A stretch of DNA of 64,000 nt from positions 14,236,067 to 14,300,066 of the forward strand of contig NC_049997.1 of NCBI RefSeq assembly GCF_000003815.2, written 5' to 3'. Below the pieces are notes generated by a model, which did not search any database, was not told the origin of the DNA, and saw nothing but the letters and a program-made list of their open reading frames with translations. Shown here piece after piece: positions 13,401 through 25,400 of the stretch. Source of the stretch: Branchiostoma floridae (Eukaryota > Chordata > Leptocardii > Amphioxiformes > Branchiostomatidae). The position numbers and the translations under genes are program-made. Position 1 is the stretch's first letter; every line of letters starts with the position of its first letter.

Positions 13401-16400
13401 CCACCATGAGTCTGTCTATCCCAGAGTGGTAGTCACTAAAGCCGAGCCAGGCCAGCTTCAGGGTCGGAGTTCCGCTGTTGTCGTAGGTCATCCAGCTGTC
13501 CCTGTGCCTGGTCAGCCTGGCAGCGTGGTCAGTATTGACCGCAAAGTGTCCGGTTAAAGGCTTCGAGGAGTCCACCTGTTTGTAGACAAATCACAGAAAT
13601 GGTTAGGTGTATCTACATCTCTTAGCACGGGCGGAAAATTTCCAACTATTATAAGTTGTCAGTGTCCAAATACCCTACTTGTTATTTCTATAAGACAAGA
13701 AATTATTGGGGGTGGGGTGGCCCACGCAGTCTCGAACCTAGTCTCGTGATCTCGCGAGACTAGGTCGTTCCGTGATCAAGATGTACTGAACAGACATTGA
13801 AAATTCGGAGGTTCGTGATTTACGTGTTTTTAAGAGTCACTGATGGACGAATTACTCTTTAGCCAATTAATGCAGTATTTAGCGTAATTGTACCAATGGC
13901 AAGAGTACATTTGTTGGATTGTCCTTACCAAGAGAGACCCAGTCTGTGTTTGTGTGCAGAGTCTTGCGTTGTTACATCCGATCACCTTTGCAACATAGTT
14001 GTTCCCATCATCCAGTGCGAGCTCAGTGAACGTGTACTCGTACACGGTGCCATTGAGCTGAAAACGAAATATGATTAAAATCAAAACCATTGGTAAAATA
14101 CCACTCCTTGTTCCTTGATGAAGCAGTGTACTTTGCCTGATGTTACAAATGTTACATATTTGCGTAGTGATTCAAAATGTGACAAACCTCAGTGTCACGG
14201 ATTTGACATACATGCTCAGAAAGGTAAAACAGGTCTACTTTGAATCGTAATGCTTGTGTTGATGCATGATACTTTCTTGATAGATGATAGTGCAAGTCGT
14301 TTTCTTCTTTTAAGTGCAGACAATTGGCGCCTGATGCTAACACAGGAAGCTCCCAATAATTAAACTAGACCACAGGCGTAATGTGCCCATCTGAATGGAC
14401 GAATGCAGCCCCAAATACGTTACGTTACGTTGCATTGCCTTCTTCTTCTTCTACCGGTTTCGTGTCAACTTCAATTAGCTGAAGACTTTGACTCGGTGGG
14501 GGAAGGGGTACTTTTATTGTGGAGGGGGTCTCCGCTTAGTTTTGTGATTTGTGGGGGCGGTGAGTACCCACAGCAGTGGTTGAGACTTACAAGTTATCAA
14601 GGCATTCCTAAATGCCTGAAGAGTCTTCGCTTTGACTACGTGTTCTGGAGGGTGGTTCCAGTCTCTAACCGTTATTGGGAAGGACGAGTTTAAATGGTAG
14701 CCTGCACGCGGAAAAGGAGAGTGGAAGGCTGGACTGATTCCCGTACGTGGTGGGATTGGCAGTCCCTAACTAGCTTTGTTCGAACACTCTTTGCCTAGTT
14801 CCCAAATTTTTGGTCCTAAATGGTAGTACATGTAACTCAAAGGTAGGATGGTGACGTTTCACACACCTTTATGTTGGAGACCTCCAATTACGTTATGTTG
14901 CATTTTTCGAACCCTAGTTCCCAAATTCTGGGTCCCAAATACTAGGTAGGATTGTGACCCTTCACACACCTTTATGTTGGCGACCTCCGCCCCGTGATGG
15001 TTGGACAGCGAGACGTGCTGATCCACCACCAGACTCTCGCTGTCGTCAAACCGCCATCTTATCTTCACAGCAGACCGCCATGTTTGTGTTCCACTCACAA
15101 GGGAACCATGGGTGTGGTCAAAGTACACTGCTGTCGTCACTGTCGGAGCAGAGGTGTCTACACGGAAACCTGTTACAAATGTTACCAAATAAATATGTTT
15201 AACAACATAAAGTTTTAGTTCGATACTAGAAGGTTCAGTGTAAATGGTCTTTCTGCAACTAAGCAAATTCATTTTACAAGGAATGTGTGAACGTTACCGT
15301 GCCAAAAAATGATACTATGATTACATAGTATAATTACATTCTCGACAATCAAAACATGTTTCACAATCATTCAGTATAAAAATCCTAATAGTAATACCCC
15401 AAACAAGGACTTCTGAATGATTATAACCATGATTTTACCATTGAATGATTAGTAGATGTATCTACCCGGAATCCTTCCATAGGAACAAAATGTCCTATTT
15501 TGATATTGTATTTTGTGTATCAATCTTATCTAAATGGAGCCACTTTTGTTTGCAGATGGATCAAAGGAATGCTGTCCCCAACACGGGGTAACATTGCCTC
15601 TTTTTAATAAAGAAAGATTATAAATGAGTACATCGTCATCCTCAGAATGGTTTAACATGTTTACCATTGGACGTGGTCTCCACAGACATCCCCACATGGT
15701 TGTAGGCCTTCACAGTAATGTAGATCATGGTGTTGACAGGGAGGGAGAGTCCTGTCTTTACAGCTACATTCGTCAGGTGGAGCTGTTGAGCAACACGACA
15801 CATACATGTAGAGAGAGGAACACGACTAATAAATGTAGATCACAGCAACACATTGATGTAATCATTTTAGCATCTAAGCATCCTAGCTGGTCACGCGCAG
15901 GCATTAAGGAAATGCAATACAAAGACTACGAACATTGAACGCACTAGTAATATGGGGGTATACAAACCTGTGTCACTCCCACGATGTTACTTCCACCCGG
16001 TGTGGTCCCAGCGCGCCACTCATAGTGGGACAGCCCAGAGTGGGGGTCGTTGAACCCGTACCAGTGAGCAGCCAAACTGCTTCTGTGGTACAACAATAAG
16101 GTATTCTGATGATAATTCCGCAGCATACTTAAGGATACACTTTAATCAGATGTCTAAAGTAGTTATAAGTACATGACAATTGTATTCTGTAGACCGTACT
16201 TACGTGGATGCCTGGTATGAGGCCTCCTCTCCCTGGGCCCCATCCAGGACTCTCCCAGCCACCGGCGGGGAGTCGTCGGGGATAACTCCATCAGACGACA
16301 CCGTGGTGCAGAGGTCGGCAGCGTTACACGCTGTCACCGTCACGTAGTACGTCTCTCCAGGGGTCAGCTGAAGGGCGTCCACACTTGCAGCTGTTGAACG

Positions 16401-19400
16401 AAAAACGTTAATAAGAAATGGCACCACTCCTGAGGCGTCGCCAAAATGTTACACTTACAGAAATACTAAAAAATATTGAGGGTTTCAAGTAAATGTAAGT
16501 AGTACCTTGAAGAAGCCCAATGTTTTGTGGAGCAGGAATGCTACCACTCCTGAGGCTTCGCCAAAAAGTACACTTGCAGCCATACTAAAAAGAGTGTGAG
16601 TTTTAAGTAAATGTTAGTAGTACCTTGAAGAAGCCCAACGTTCTGTGGAGCAAGAATGTCGCTACACCCAGCACACACCCCGACGCTCCACGTGTAGCTC
16701 ACAATGGCAGAATGGGGGTCGTAAAAACCGTCCCAGTGGGCATGGATGGCGGTGACGTAATCTTGATAGTCTATGTCGTTCACGGTGCCAATTGTGGGTC
16801 CGTCATACACGTTCCCAGCCTCAGGTGGGGACGTCTCAACAACCACGGCCCAGGAAGTCGCCATAGTCATCAGCCCGGCTCCATTGTAAGCCTGTAGACC
16901 ATCAAATGAGATGTTATTGGCAATGTTGACATGCCCAAAAAGCCCCATTTTCTATAAGATTATACTGGCAATGACAATGATCTTTATTTGCATGTTCTTG
17001 CCCATATGGGCTAAATGCAGTAGTTACATAAAACGTTTCTATAAAGAATCTTTACAGTGTCAATGGGAGAGATATAACAGCTAAGGCTATGCTACACTAT
17101 AGCTCTGTACTTGAACAGAGACGGGGGCCGGTGCCAACTTCCAACCACCTCAAGTATGCAACCACCTCAAGTAAGCAATAGGGTCAACCGATACACTTAA
17201 TAAGAGTTGTCAAACTCTTGATGTGTTTGTCATACTTTCAAAATAAGTTCTATCCTTCTTCATAATAAGATAATTATATTCTTGTATATCTATACATAAC
17301 GTTATTCATACCTTGATGGAGACATAGTATTCATGCCCTTCGTGAAGCTGAAGAGGACTGTTCTCATCAGTCTCTGCCTCCGTCTCCTCCACCCTAGTGA
17401 AGGGGTAGATGTCGGCATGACCAGCCCTGGAGCCGACTGCCCACTCAAAGAACGAAACCCCACTCTCTGTGTCGTAGAACACACCCTCCCAGCTGTGAAA
17501 ATTAATAGACCATGATGTCAACATTCATTACCATGTAATCTGTGTTATGTATACATTGACAACGATTGGTGTACATTCTATTCTACAAACCTTATAGATA
17601 CGTACATGTATAGAGCCGAGATATCAACAGCGTGACTGGGATAACAGCAGGGGGCCACGGTCCCGTTTTAAAGGTCGTAAATCTATAGAATAAGCCCTCT
17701 CACAGAGATCAGGATGCTTGTCCGGTGACAGGAATCTCTAGGTAATATGTCAAAGGTAAAGGCCCCGAAAAAAAGAAACAAAACCTGCCTGGATATTGTT
17801 ATGCAAATCGAAACAATGGTCGAGGCATGGACTGTTTTCGGGGGCTTTACCTAATTGACATATTACCTGAATTCCTGTCGACGCACATGCGTTCTGATCT
17901 CTGTGAAAGGACTTATTTTCAAACAGTCTTTGACAGAACCAACAGCTGCTATGGCTTAAGGATAGCTTTATCCAGAACATGACATATATGAGGATGAACG
18001 GAACTGAACTGAACTGATAACATGACAGCTGGATTTTGTACAGAATATGTACGCGACTATCTCAGGAACGCCCTCAGTTTATGTGACGAGGCCCTTACCT
18101 TGCAGTCACAGATGCCGAACTGAAGTGAAAACTGTCTCCGACATTGATATGTGTGTCTGACTTCTGTGGTGGCGTGGTATCAACGGTCACTCTCTGTGAA
18201 CCTTTGGTTGTTGACAGTCCGACAAAGTCCACAGCTGAGGAGACAAAATTGTGAAAAAACTCAACAGAACGTCAAGCATGACATGATGATATAAGCAGGT
18301 CCTCCGTTCCGAGTCCGCTTGTGCAGCGGAATTGTGGGCAATATGTCAAAGGTGAAGGCCCATGAGACATAATCAAATCACGTCTGGACATTGTTTTGCA
18401 AATCGAGAAAATGGTCCAGACGAGTACTGTTTATAAGTCAGGGTCTTCACCCTTGACATTACCCACAATTCCTGTAGCTGCACATGCGTACTCAGAACCG
18501 TGAACATACGTATTGATAACCAATCACTCCAAGCAAACAATTTTATTTCATATATAAAGAATCAATAGTTTTAAAAAATGGCTAAACACTAATTTTGTCC
18601 CAAGTACTCAATGATTACAGGTGTTTTACGTTACGGTTTACATGAGTGGGCTTGGAATGGCACCTAATTTCTCCTACCTGTAACAGTGGCGTAGTACGAC
18701 CACCCGTGCTGCAGTCTAACCCCGTGCAGTAGAACATGATCTGTAACTCCCACATCTGTCCAGGCTTGCACGTCGTTTCCTCCAGCAATTGTACCTAGTT
18801 AGAGACGGTGTAATTTTCAGCTTAGTGCCCAGTAATTGATGGGAGAGGAAACACAACGACGAAAGACAATGGAGAACAATGACGATCGCCCTCAGCACAT
18901 TTAGCTAGCTATAGGAATGCAATGATTGTTATGATAATTAGACCGCTGGGCGAACCTAAGTGCTTCATGAGTCGGAATTCGAAAACAAGGTAGCTCATAA
19001 TACTGAAATTATGATGGTCATGTCTAAATGATTTAGCATGTGTCACTGTTTTAATGTTTATCATAGTCTAGCTCACTCACTAGCTCGGTGATTTCGATGG
19101 TGGTTATAGAACCAGAGCTTACATGTATGTTACAATATACACATCGTTTGAGATATTCCATCTATTGCGTACCGATAGCGTACTCGTAACGTTGAATTCC
19201 TGAGTGGTGCATAGAGACGTCATGTTCTTCAACATCGACGAATCCGTCCCATTGTACATAGAGCTCTGTACTAGACACCTACAAAAAATAAGCCATGGAT
19301 GAACACGTTGTTTAAATTCATGTTTTACTTAATATAATATTCGAACACAGTAGAATCTCCTGGACATTCTGTGGATTTTGACAAGGTGAAAACACTGGAT

Positions 19401-22400
19401 TCCGAACAGGATTACTTTCTAAGGGGATTGAACGAGGCCATTTACATCACTGCCCATAAACCTTCCCTTAACCGAGATGGGGGCCGATACCGACTTCCAA
19501 GCACCTTTGACCCATTGCTGATGTCACACCTTCGGTCTGGATGTGTGACATCTTTGAGTCATTTCAACTTGAAAAGGTTCAGAGGACTGATCTAAAGCTT
19601 GTTGGTAAGAGCTTTGTTATCTTCGCCAGCGAAGATTATAAGATTGCTTACTTGGGTCTGTATGTAGGTCAACAGCATATAAGTCGAGAAATTGTGGATG
19701 GAACTTTTTGATTTTTTGTAGGTGTGTAGCGGTTGTCGAAAGGCATGCCTAGTTTGAAAATGGTTTACCTGGCGTTTTCCTACGGTACAGCAGCGACCTT
19801 TGTATTTTTTCGAGGTTTGTTTCGAGAAGCATAACTCAAAATGCAGCTGGGCGATTTCTACGATATTTGGCAGGTGTGTAGCGGTTGTGTAAAGGATTGT
19901 CATGTGCGAGAATGGTTTAGCTAGCTTTTACCTATGGTGCTGTAGCTGGCTTTGTATGTAATTGCGTTTGTCTGTTAACACGATAACTCGAGATGTTCTA
20001 CATGGATGCTAATGATATTTTGTTGATAGGTAGGAGACACAGAAAGGAAGGTCAAGTTCGATAATGGGCCTCCTAGCGACTTGTTTTGGTACTGCAAGTG
20101 AGCGTCAAAGCTTGCGCCTAAATTTTCCAGAAGTGCCATGTTCATGATTTTTAAGTGGTGGATAGCTGTTGGGACTAGGAGTGAATGGTGTAATTTTGGG
20201 CCCCCTAGCAGCTTGTTTGGAACTGCAGTGGGTCTTATAGTTTGTAACTTTTAAAAAGGATAACTGCAGAGGGGATTGATGGATATTCTTTGCTTTTGGT
20301 AGGTAGGTACTTAGGGTGATTATCAACATAATGAGATGCTAATTATGTAAATTGCGATCTACTTAATATAATTACTTTGGGATTCTTATCATGGAGAGAA
20401 CCACATCCCTTACAAAAGTGGTGTGCAGTGCAACATGACACTGGCACCATTGTCACCCTAGTCCAGCACTAATGTGTGGACCATTAATCATCATTTATCA
20501 TTCAAGCCCTTCAGACAGAAGCAGAAGCCTGATCTCCTTTCCCTGACAAGGGCCAGTCACACCAAATTAACCCCCTGCCCTCAGTCTCCGGGTCTTAGCA
20601 CAGACAAATCAAAGGTGGAGCAGAACTAATCGTCATGCCATGGCAGGGTCTTACACGCCCGCCCGTTTGAGGCATAAGACATGGTCACGTAAAAAAAGAT
20701 TAAAACATCGCGGTGGGCCAAATCAGGCTGTCAAAGATGCCAACGTAATCCTCATGAGTTGTTCGATCGCATACAGTACGCTTAAGGTCTCATTGATGAG
20801 TTTCTTCTTTCCATAGACCTGTATGTTATAATTCGTGTTTTTCATGGGCGCGTTCATAATGACGCTACGTAAAATTTTAGCAGATTTTTCATTCTATGTT
20901 GAGCACAATTACCCTATATCGTGGGAAAAAATTGTCAACGTAAACTATACGTAGGAACTTTTTTTATAGCAATTACAAACGACGATTAGTCAATCCCCAC
21001 AAAAGGCACTTTTTTCGCTTTGAGTGTACAACCGCACCACTCAGAACCCAAGGCTGTGTACCTCCGACCTAGCGCGCGGATGCAAAACTTTACCTGCTAA
21101 TATCTTCAGTTAAAAACAAGCTTTCACCAATCTAACTTTTGAGATCAGTTCCGCTGGCTAAAAGGGAATTTCTCACCGCTAAAAGCACGCGTCCATGCAG
21201 CCGTTTATTTTTTGGCTCGGATCTAGTTTAGGGTGCCCACTCGCGGAGTAATACATCAATGAGACCTTAATGATTCAAATACTATTTCGGGATGAGATTT
21301 GAAGAGTCAAAGTTGGCCTTCAAACTGGCTCTTTTTGCCTGATTTTGGCCTCGATTTCACACTGCATGGGGGTTTCCGTGCAACCGATTACGACAATATC
21401 ATATACTTCCGGGTTGTACGAGTGCGGTCATAGAACGCGGGTGGTATCGTATCTTGTCTCGGTTTGTGCTAGGTTGTAGAGGAGGATCTAAGTAAGGCTT
21501 ATGAATATACTAATACTTGGAGATTAGCAATTACTATGCCTGTCAATCAGCTATTTTGTCTTTGCGGGGCTATGAATGGGGGGATCTGAGTAGCCTGACG
21601 TGATAGCCAGGCCAGGTAGACTGTGTAAAATACCTCTGACTTAACTCGCGATTGCAAAACTTTACTTACTATTTTCATGAGATGGACACAAACATTCACC
21701 AAGGCGGGGCCGTAACAATCCTTACGTATGACCCTTAGGTAACCCTTAGATGACCTATTATCTAATATATAGGCCAGTCACTCAAAGTTTGTTTATTATT
21801 TCTTTTTTTACGAAAAGACTGCAATGTACATTTTGTAGAGTGAAATCTTATATAAAACTAAAGACCTAGCCTAACCTAGCCTAACTTAAGACCTTACATC
21901 CAGCTTTGCTACCGGTATATCAACATCTCATATTAAGCTGTATTTGGTGCTTATCCGGCCCATTATAGCCATAATTATATTTCAGCCATACATAGTATGG
22001 TGAAATATATTGTATTCGTAATGTTTCTTTCTTTCTTTCTTTCTTTCTCCTGTCAAATCTTCAAAGTGATTCATCTCCGCCGTTCCTGGACCGAATGACC
22101 TGAAATTCGGCACAGGGGTAGAGTGGGCCAATACCTTGATGCTTTTTTCCCATTTTTTTCATATCTGCCTCTAAAATGATTTTATTGAGATTTTTTGGTC
22201 AATTTTAGACCAAAACTGTATATTTTGGCCCCTGTACTCTGGTATTACAACCAAAGGAGCTGAAATTTGACAGAGATGTGCCTTGATAATGCCCCCATAT
22301 AAATTCGATAACACTTTTGGTGTACAGTACAACAAAATGCTTATTTTTGCGATTTTTTGACCAATTTTTGACCAAAAAAGGACACTTTTGGCCCCTGTAC

Positions 22401-25400
22401 CCTGGAATTACAACCAAATGAGCTCAAATTTGACAGAGATGTGCCTTGATAATGCCCCCATATAAATTCAATAACACTTTTGGTGTACAGTACAACAAAA
22501 TGCTTATTTTTGCGATTTTTTGACCAATTTTTGACCAAAAAAGGACACTTTTGGCTCCTGTACCTTGGTATTGCAACCGAATGAGCTGAAATTTGACACA
22601 GATGTGCCTTGATAATCCTTTCATATAAATTCAATAACACTTTTGGTGTACAGTACAACAAAATGCTTATTTTTGCGATTTTTGGCCAATTTTTGACCAA
22701 AAAAGGACACTTTTGGCTCCTGTACCCTGGTATTACAATTAAATGACCTGAAATTTGGTATAGATAGGCATTAGATACTTGGTAACAAGATTCAAGTAAA
22801 ATTTTTGACATAAACAACTTTAAAATGATTAATTTTGGCACTTTTCTGAGGGGAAATTTGTTTTCTTTTGGCCTCCTGACGTGACCTTCCGTGACCCCGC
22901 ACAGAGCCACACCTGTGCGCGTCAGCCGGAGAGTTAATTGAATCAAAGACCTAGCCAATCAGCGAAGAGGAGGCCAAAGGCTAATTAATATTCATAAGCG
23001 GGGCCTCATGATCCCGTATATAGCAGTGTTCCCGCCAGGGGGAGCGAAGCCCGCCTAAGGCTCTCGCATTTTAGACTATTCAGAAGGCTTTATATTGTAT
23101 CAGTTCTTAGGGGCATATCTATGATAATCGCAGCAGTCACTTAACTTCTCTTCAGGAGTTTAGCGTAACACTATTTCTGGTCAAACCGTCAAAGGCAACT
23201 AAAAACAAACTTTAACGTTACTGAGTTCAACAGCATTTATAACTTGTTATCCGAAGTTGAAACGCTAGCGATGGTATTTTCGCTGCGCTGTTAGCTCCGT
23301 GCGACTGTTGTTGACGGTCTTATAACGGTATATTTTGCACCCCTGTACCCTGGTTTGAGTAACATTTGGTATAGATAGGCATAAGATAGTTGGTAAAATG
23401 ATCCAAGTAAAATTTTTGGCATAAAGTACTGTAAAAGGCTTAATTACAGCACTTTTTTTAGGGGAAATTGGTTTTCTTTCGTTCTCCATGCCATGACCTT
23501 TCGGACGTTCACCCCACAGAGCCGACATCTGCACCTGCGTCTAGCCGGCAGGAAGAGTTAATTCAATTAATGGTTCAGCCAATCAGCGAAGAGGAAGGCG
23601 AAGGCTAATTAATATTCATAAGCGGGACCACACAATACGTTAACTTGAAGACTCAGGCCGTACAGACTTCTCGCCAGGATTTTTTCAAAGCGTCGGACAG
23701 GGGTCCGGGGGCCGCCGAATGTCCCTGGCGGGGTCCAGGGGCAGGGCCACTGTGGGGGGGACCCAGGTGGGCGAAGCCCCCCGGAAGCTCTTGCATTTTA
23801 GACTATTGAGAAGGCTTCTTTTATCAGTTTTTTTAGGGCCATATCTACGATAATCGTAGCAGTCACTTACTTCTCTTCAGCAGTTTGACTTTAAAATATT
23901 TCGGGTCAAAGCTTCAAAGACAACTAAAACCTCATAAACAACAAACTTTACTTAGCTCAACATTATACAAAAATATTGTACGGGTTGCCATCCTTAGTTG
24001 AAGCGCTTATTTATAGCGCTAGTATCTTCGCTGCGCCGTTAGCCGCCGTGCGACTTTTGTTGACGGTCTGATATCCCTACGTCGCCGCCTTGCTGATATT
24101 CCCACGGACATGTTTCAAGAAAAATACCCAGCAAAAAACGCTGTTCTGCGTCAAATTCTATTCTATAACACATGTGGGACTCAGTGTTACAGTCTAAATT
24201 TTTTGTAGAAGCACCGCTGTAGGAAAGAAGGTCCAAGCAATGTAAAACATCACGTAGCATGAAGTTCGCTGTCAACTGGCACACAGCACATGACTGTTTG
24301 AAACTCTAAGTCTAATCAACAGCCGTGTTTGATTGATAGCCGGCGGTCCTTTGATGAAGTCGGCGAAAGGTGCGTTAGTTAGAAAATCTGCGTTTAGTTT
24401 TGATACGTAATTATAAGTTAGACAGTGGCGAGAATGATTATTTTCTCATCAATATTTCTCTTCAGAATTATTTGAACTTAATTGTACATCTAAATAATTG
24501 GCTTACCTGTGCAATGTTTATATGATTAATGATCAGTGTACTGAAATCATGTGTAACGTATGGCTCCTAGTCAATAGATCAGCATTTTCTCTATAGTGAC
24601 CACCTGTCTGTAGTGGCCACATTTCTATCACTGGACTGGAACTTGCGAAAACTGCTGTATTTTCTCCAGAGCAAATGTATGTGTTCCTAGTGCTGTTGTT
24701 GTTTGACATAAACTTTGAACATTTAAATTGTAAGTAACTTTAAACTGCCAGAGTTTCAGCCCAATAAAACACTCTCAGCGCCAGGGTATGAACAGACTGA
24801 CCAGACAGACGAAAATAAATCCTCGAACAAGGTTCAATCGTATCTTCCGGGTCTGGCAGGAAGTTGTTAAACTAAAATAAGAATAGGCTCGATGGCTGAT
24901 TGCATACAAAGTAAAACAGTTTAACAGTTTTACAGCTTGAAGAAAACAAACGCTCCTACAGTACCTGCACCTGCTTGATAATTATTAAATCGTATGCCCT
25001 ACTTGAATAAAAAAAGTTCACTGCAATAATAAATGTACCCACATCACAAGGAGCTTATACTTTTTTAAACTTACACCTAGTTATCGTACTGAAAATTGTT
25101 AATGACATTACATGAAGTCATTCAACAATTTTCAGTCATGATGAAAATTTTCTGAATGGAAGGTGTGATTATTGTCATTTTCTGAAAAATAGAAGCAAGC
25201 TCTGTTTTTACCTGGAATCAATTCACAATACCAGTCCACTTTGGGGGATAATGTACTGTTAAGAGGATGTTCCATTTTTGCGCAAGGATGATTTGGAACA
25301 GTCCAATGTTGCGTGGGAAGGGGTATGGCTGAAATATGCTGTATTTGCTCTTAAGCAAATGTCGGCCTTTCTAGTTACATACATTAATCATTCAAAAACA

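Larger units (their letters stand above)
21974..25376 (+). mobile_element. Long repeat element, copy 1 (left arm of the inverted pair)
   Basis: This 3.4 kb stretch reappears in reverse orientation at 27212-29827 and is almost identical base by base. Both ends carry ATATTTCAGCCATAC in inverted orientation (21977-21991 and 25323-25337), and shared sequence continues ~39 bases beyond the right one. Internal order: TTTC microsatellite, about four ~162-base tandem repeats (22219-22740), two tandem copies of a CCAAT/AT-rich unit (22741-23325 and 23326-24060), a short open stretch, an AT-rich tail with a 48-base palindrome, and the right end. I see no transposase, so this looks non-autonomous. It lies in intron 35 of the giant gene. 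Confidence 0.8.

Noticed and set aside
14403-14693. 96-residue plus-strand open frame in intron 44
   Set aside because: No splice or start context and no recognisable motif, and it lies in repeat-like sequence. Likely chance.
22219-22740. CRISPR-like array of regular repeats
   Set aside because: The repeats are contiguous ~162-base tandem units with no spacers, in a eukaryotic intron.
22341-22958. 205-residue open frame on the minus strand (repetitive, SVIEFIWGHYQGTSLS-type units)
   Set aside because: It is the translation of ~162-base tandem repeats whose length is a multiple of three, and the same pseudo-protein appears in the inverted partner copy. There is no start context or splice structure.
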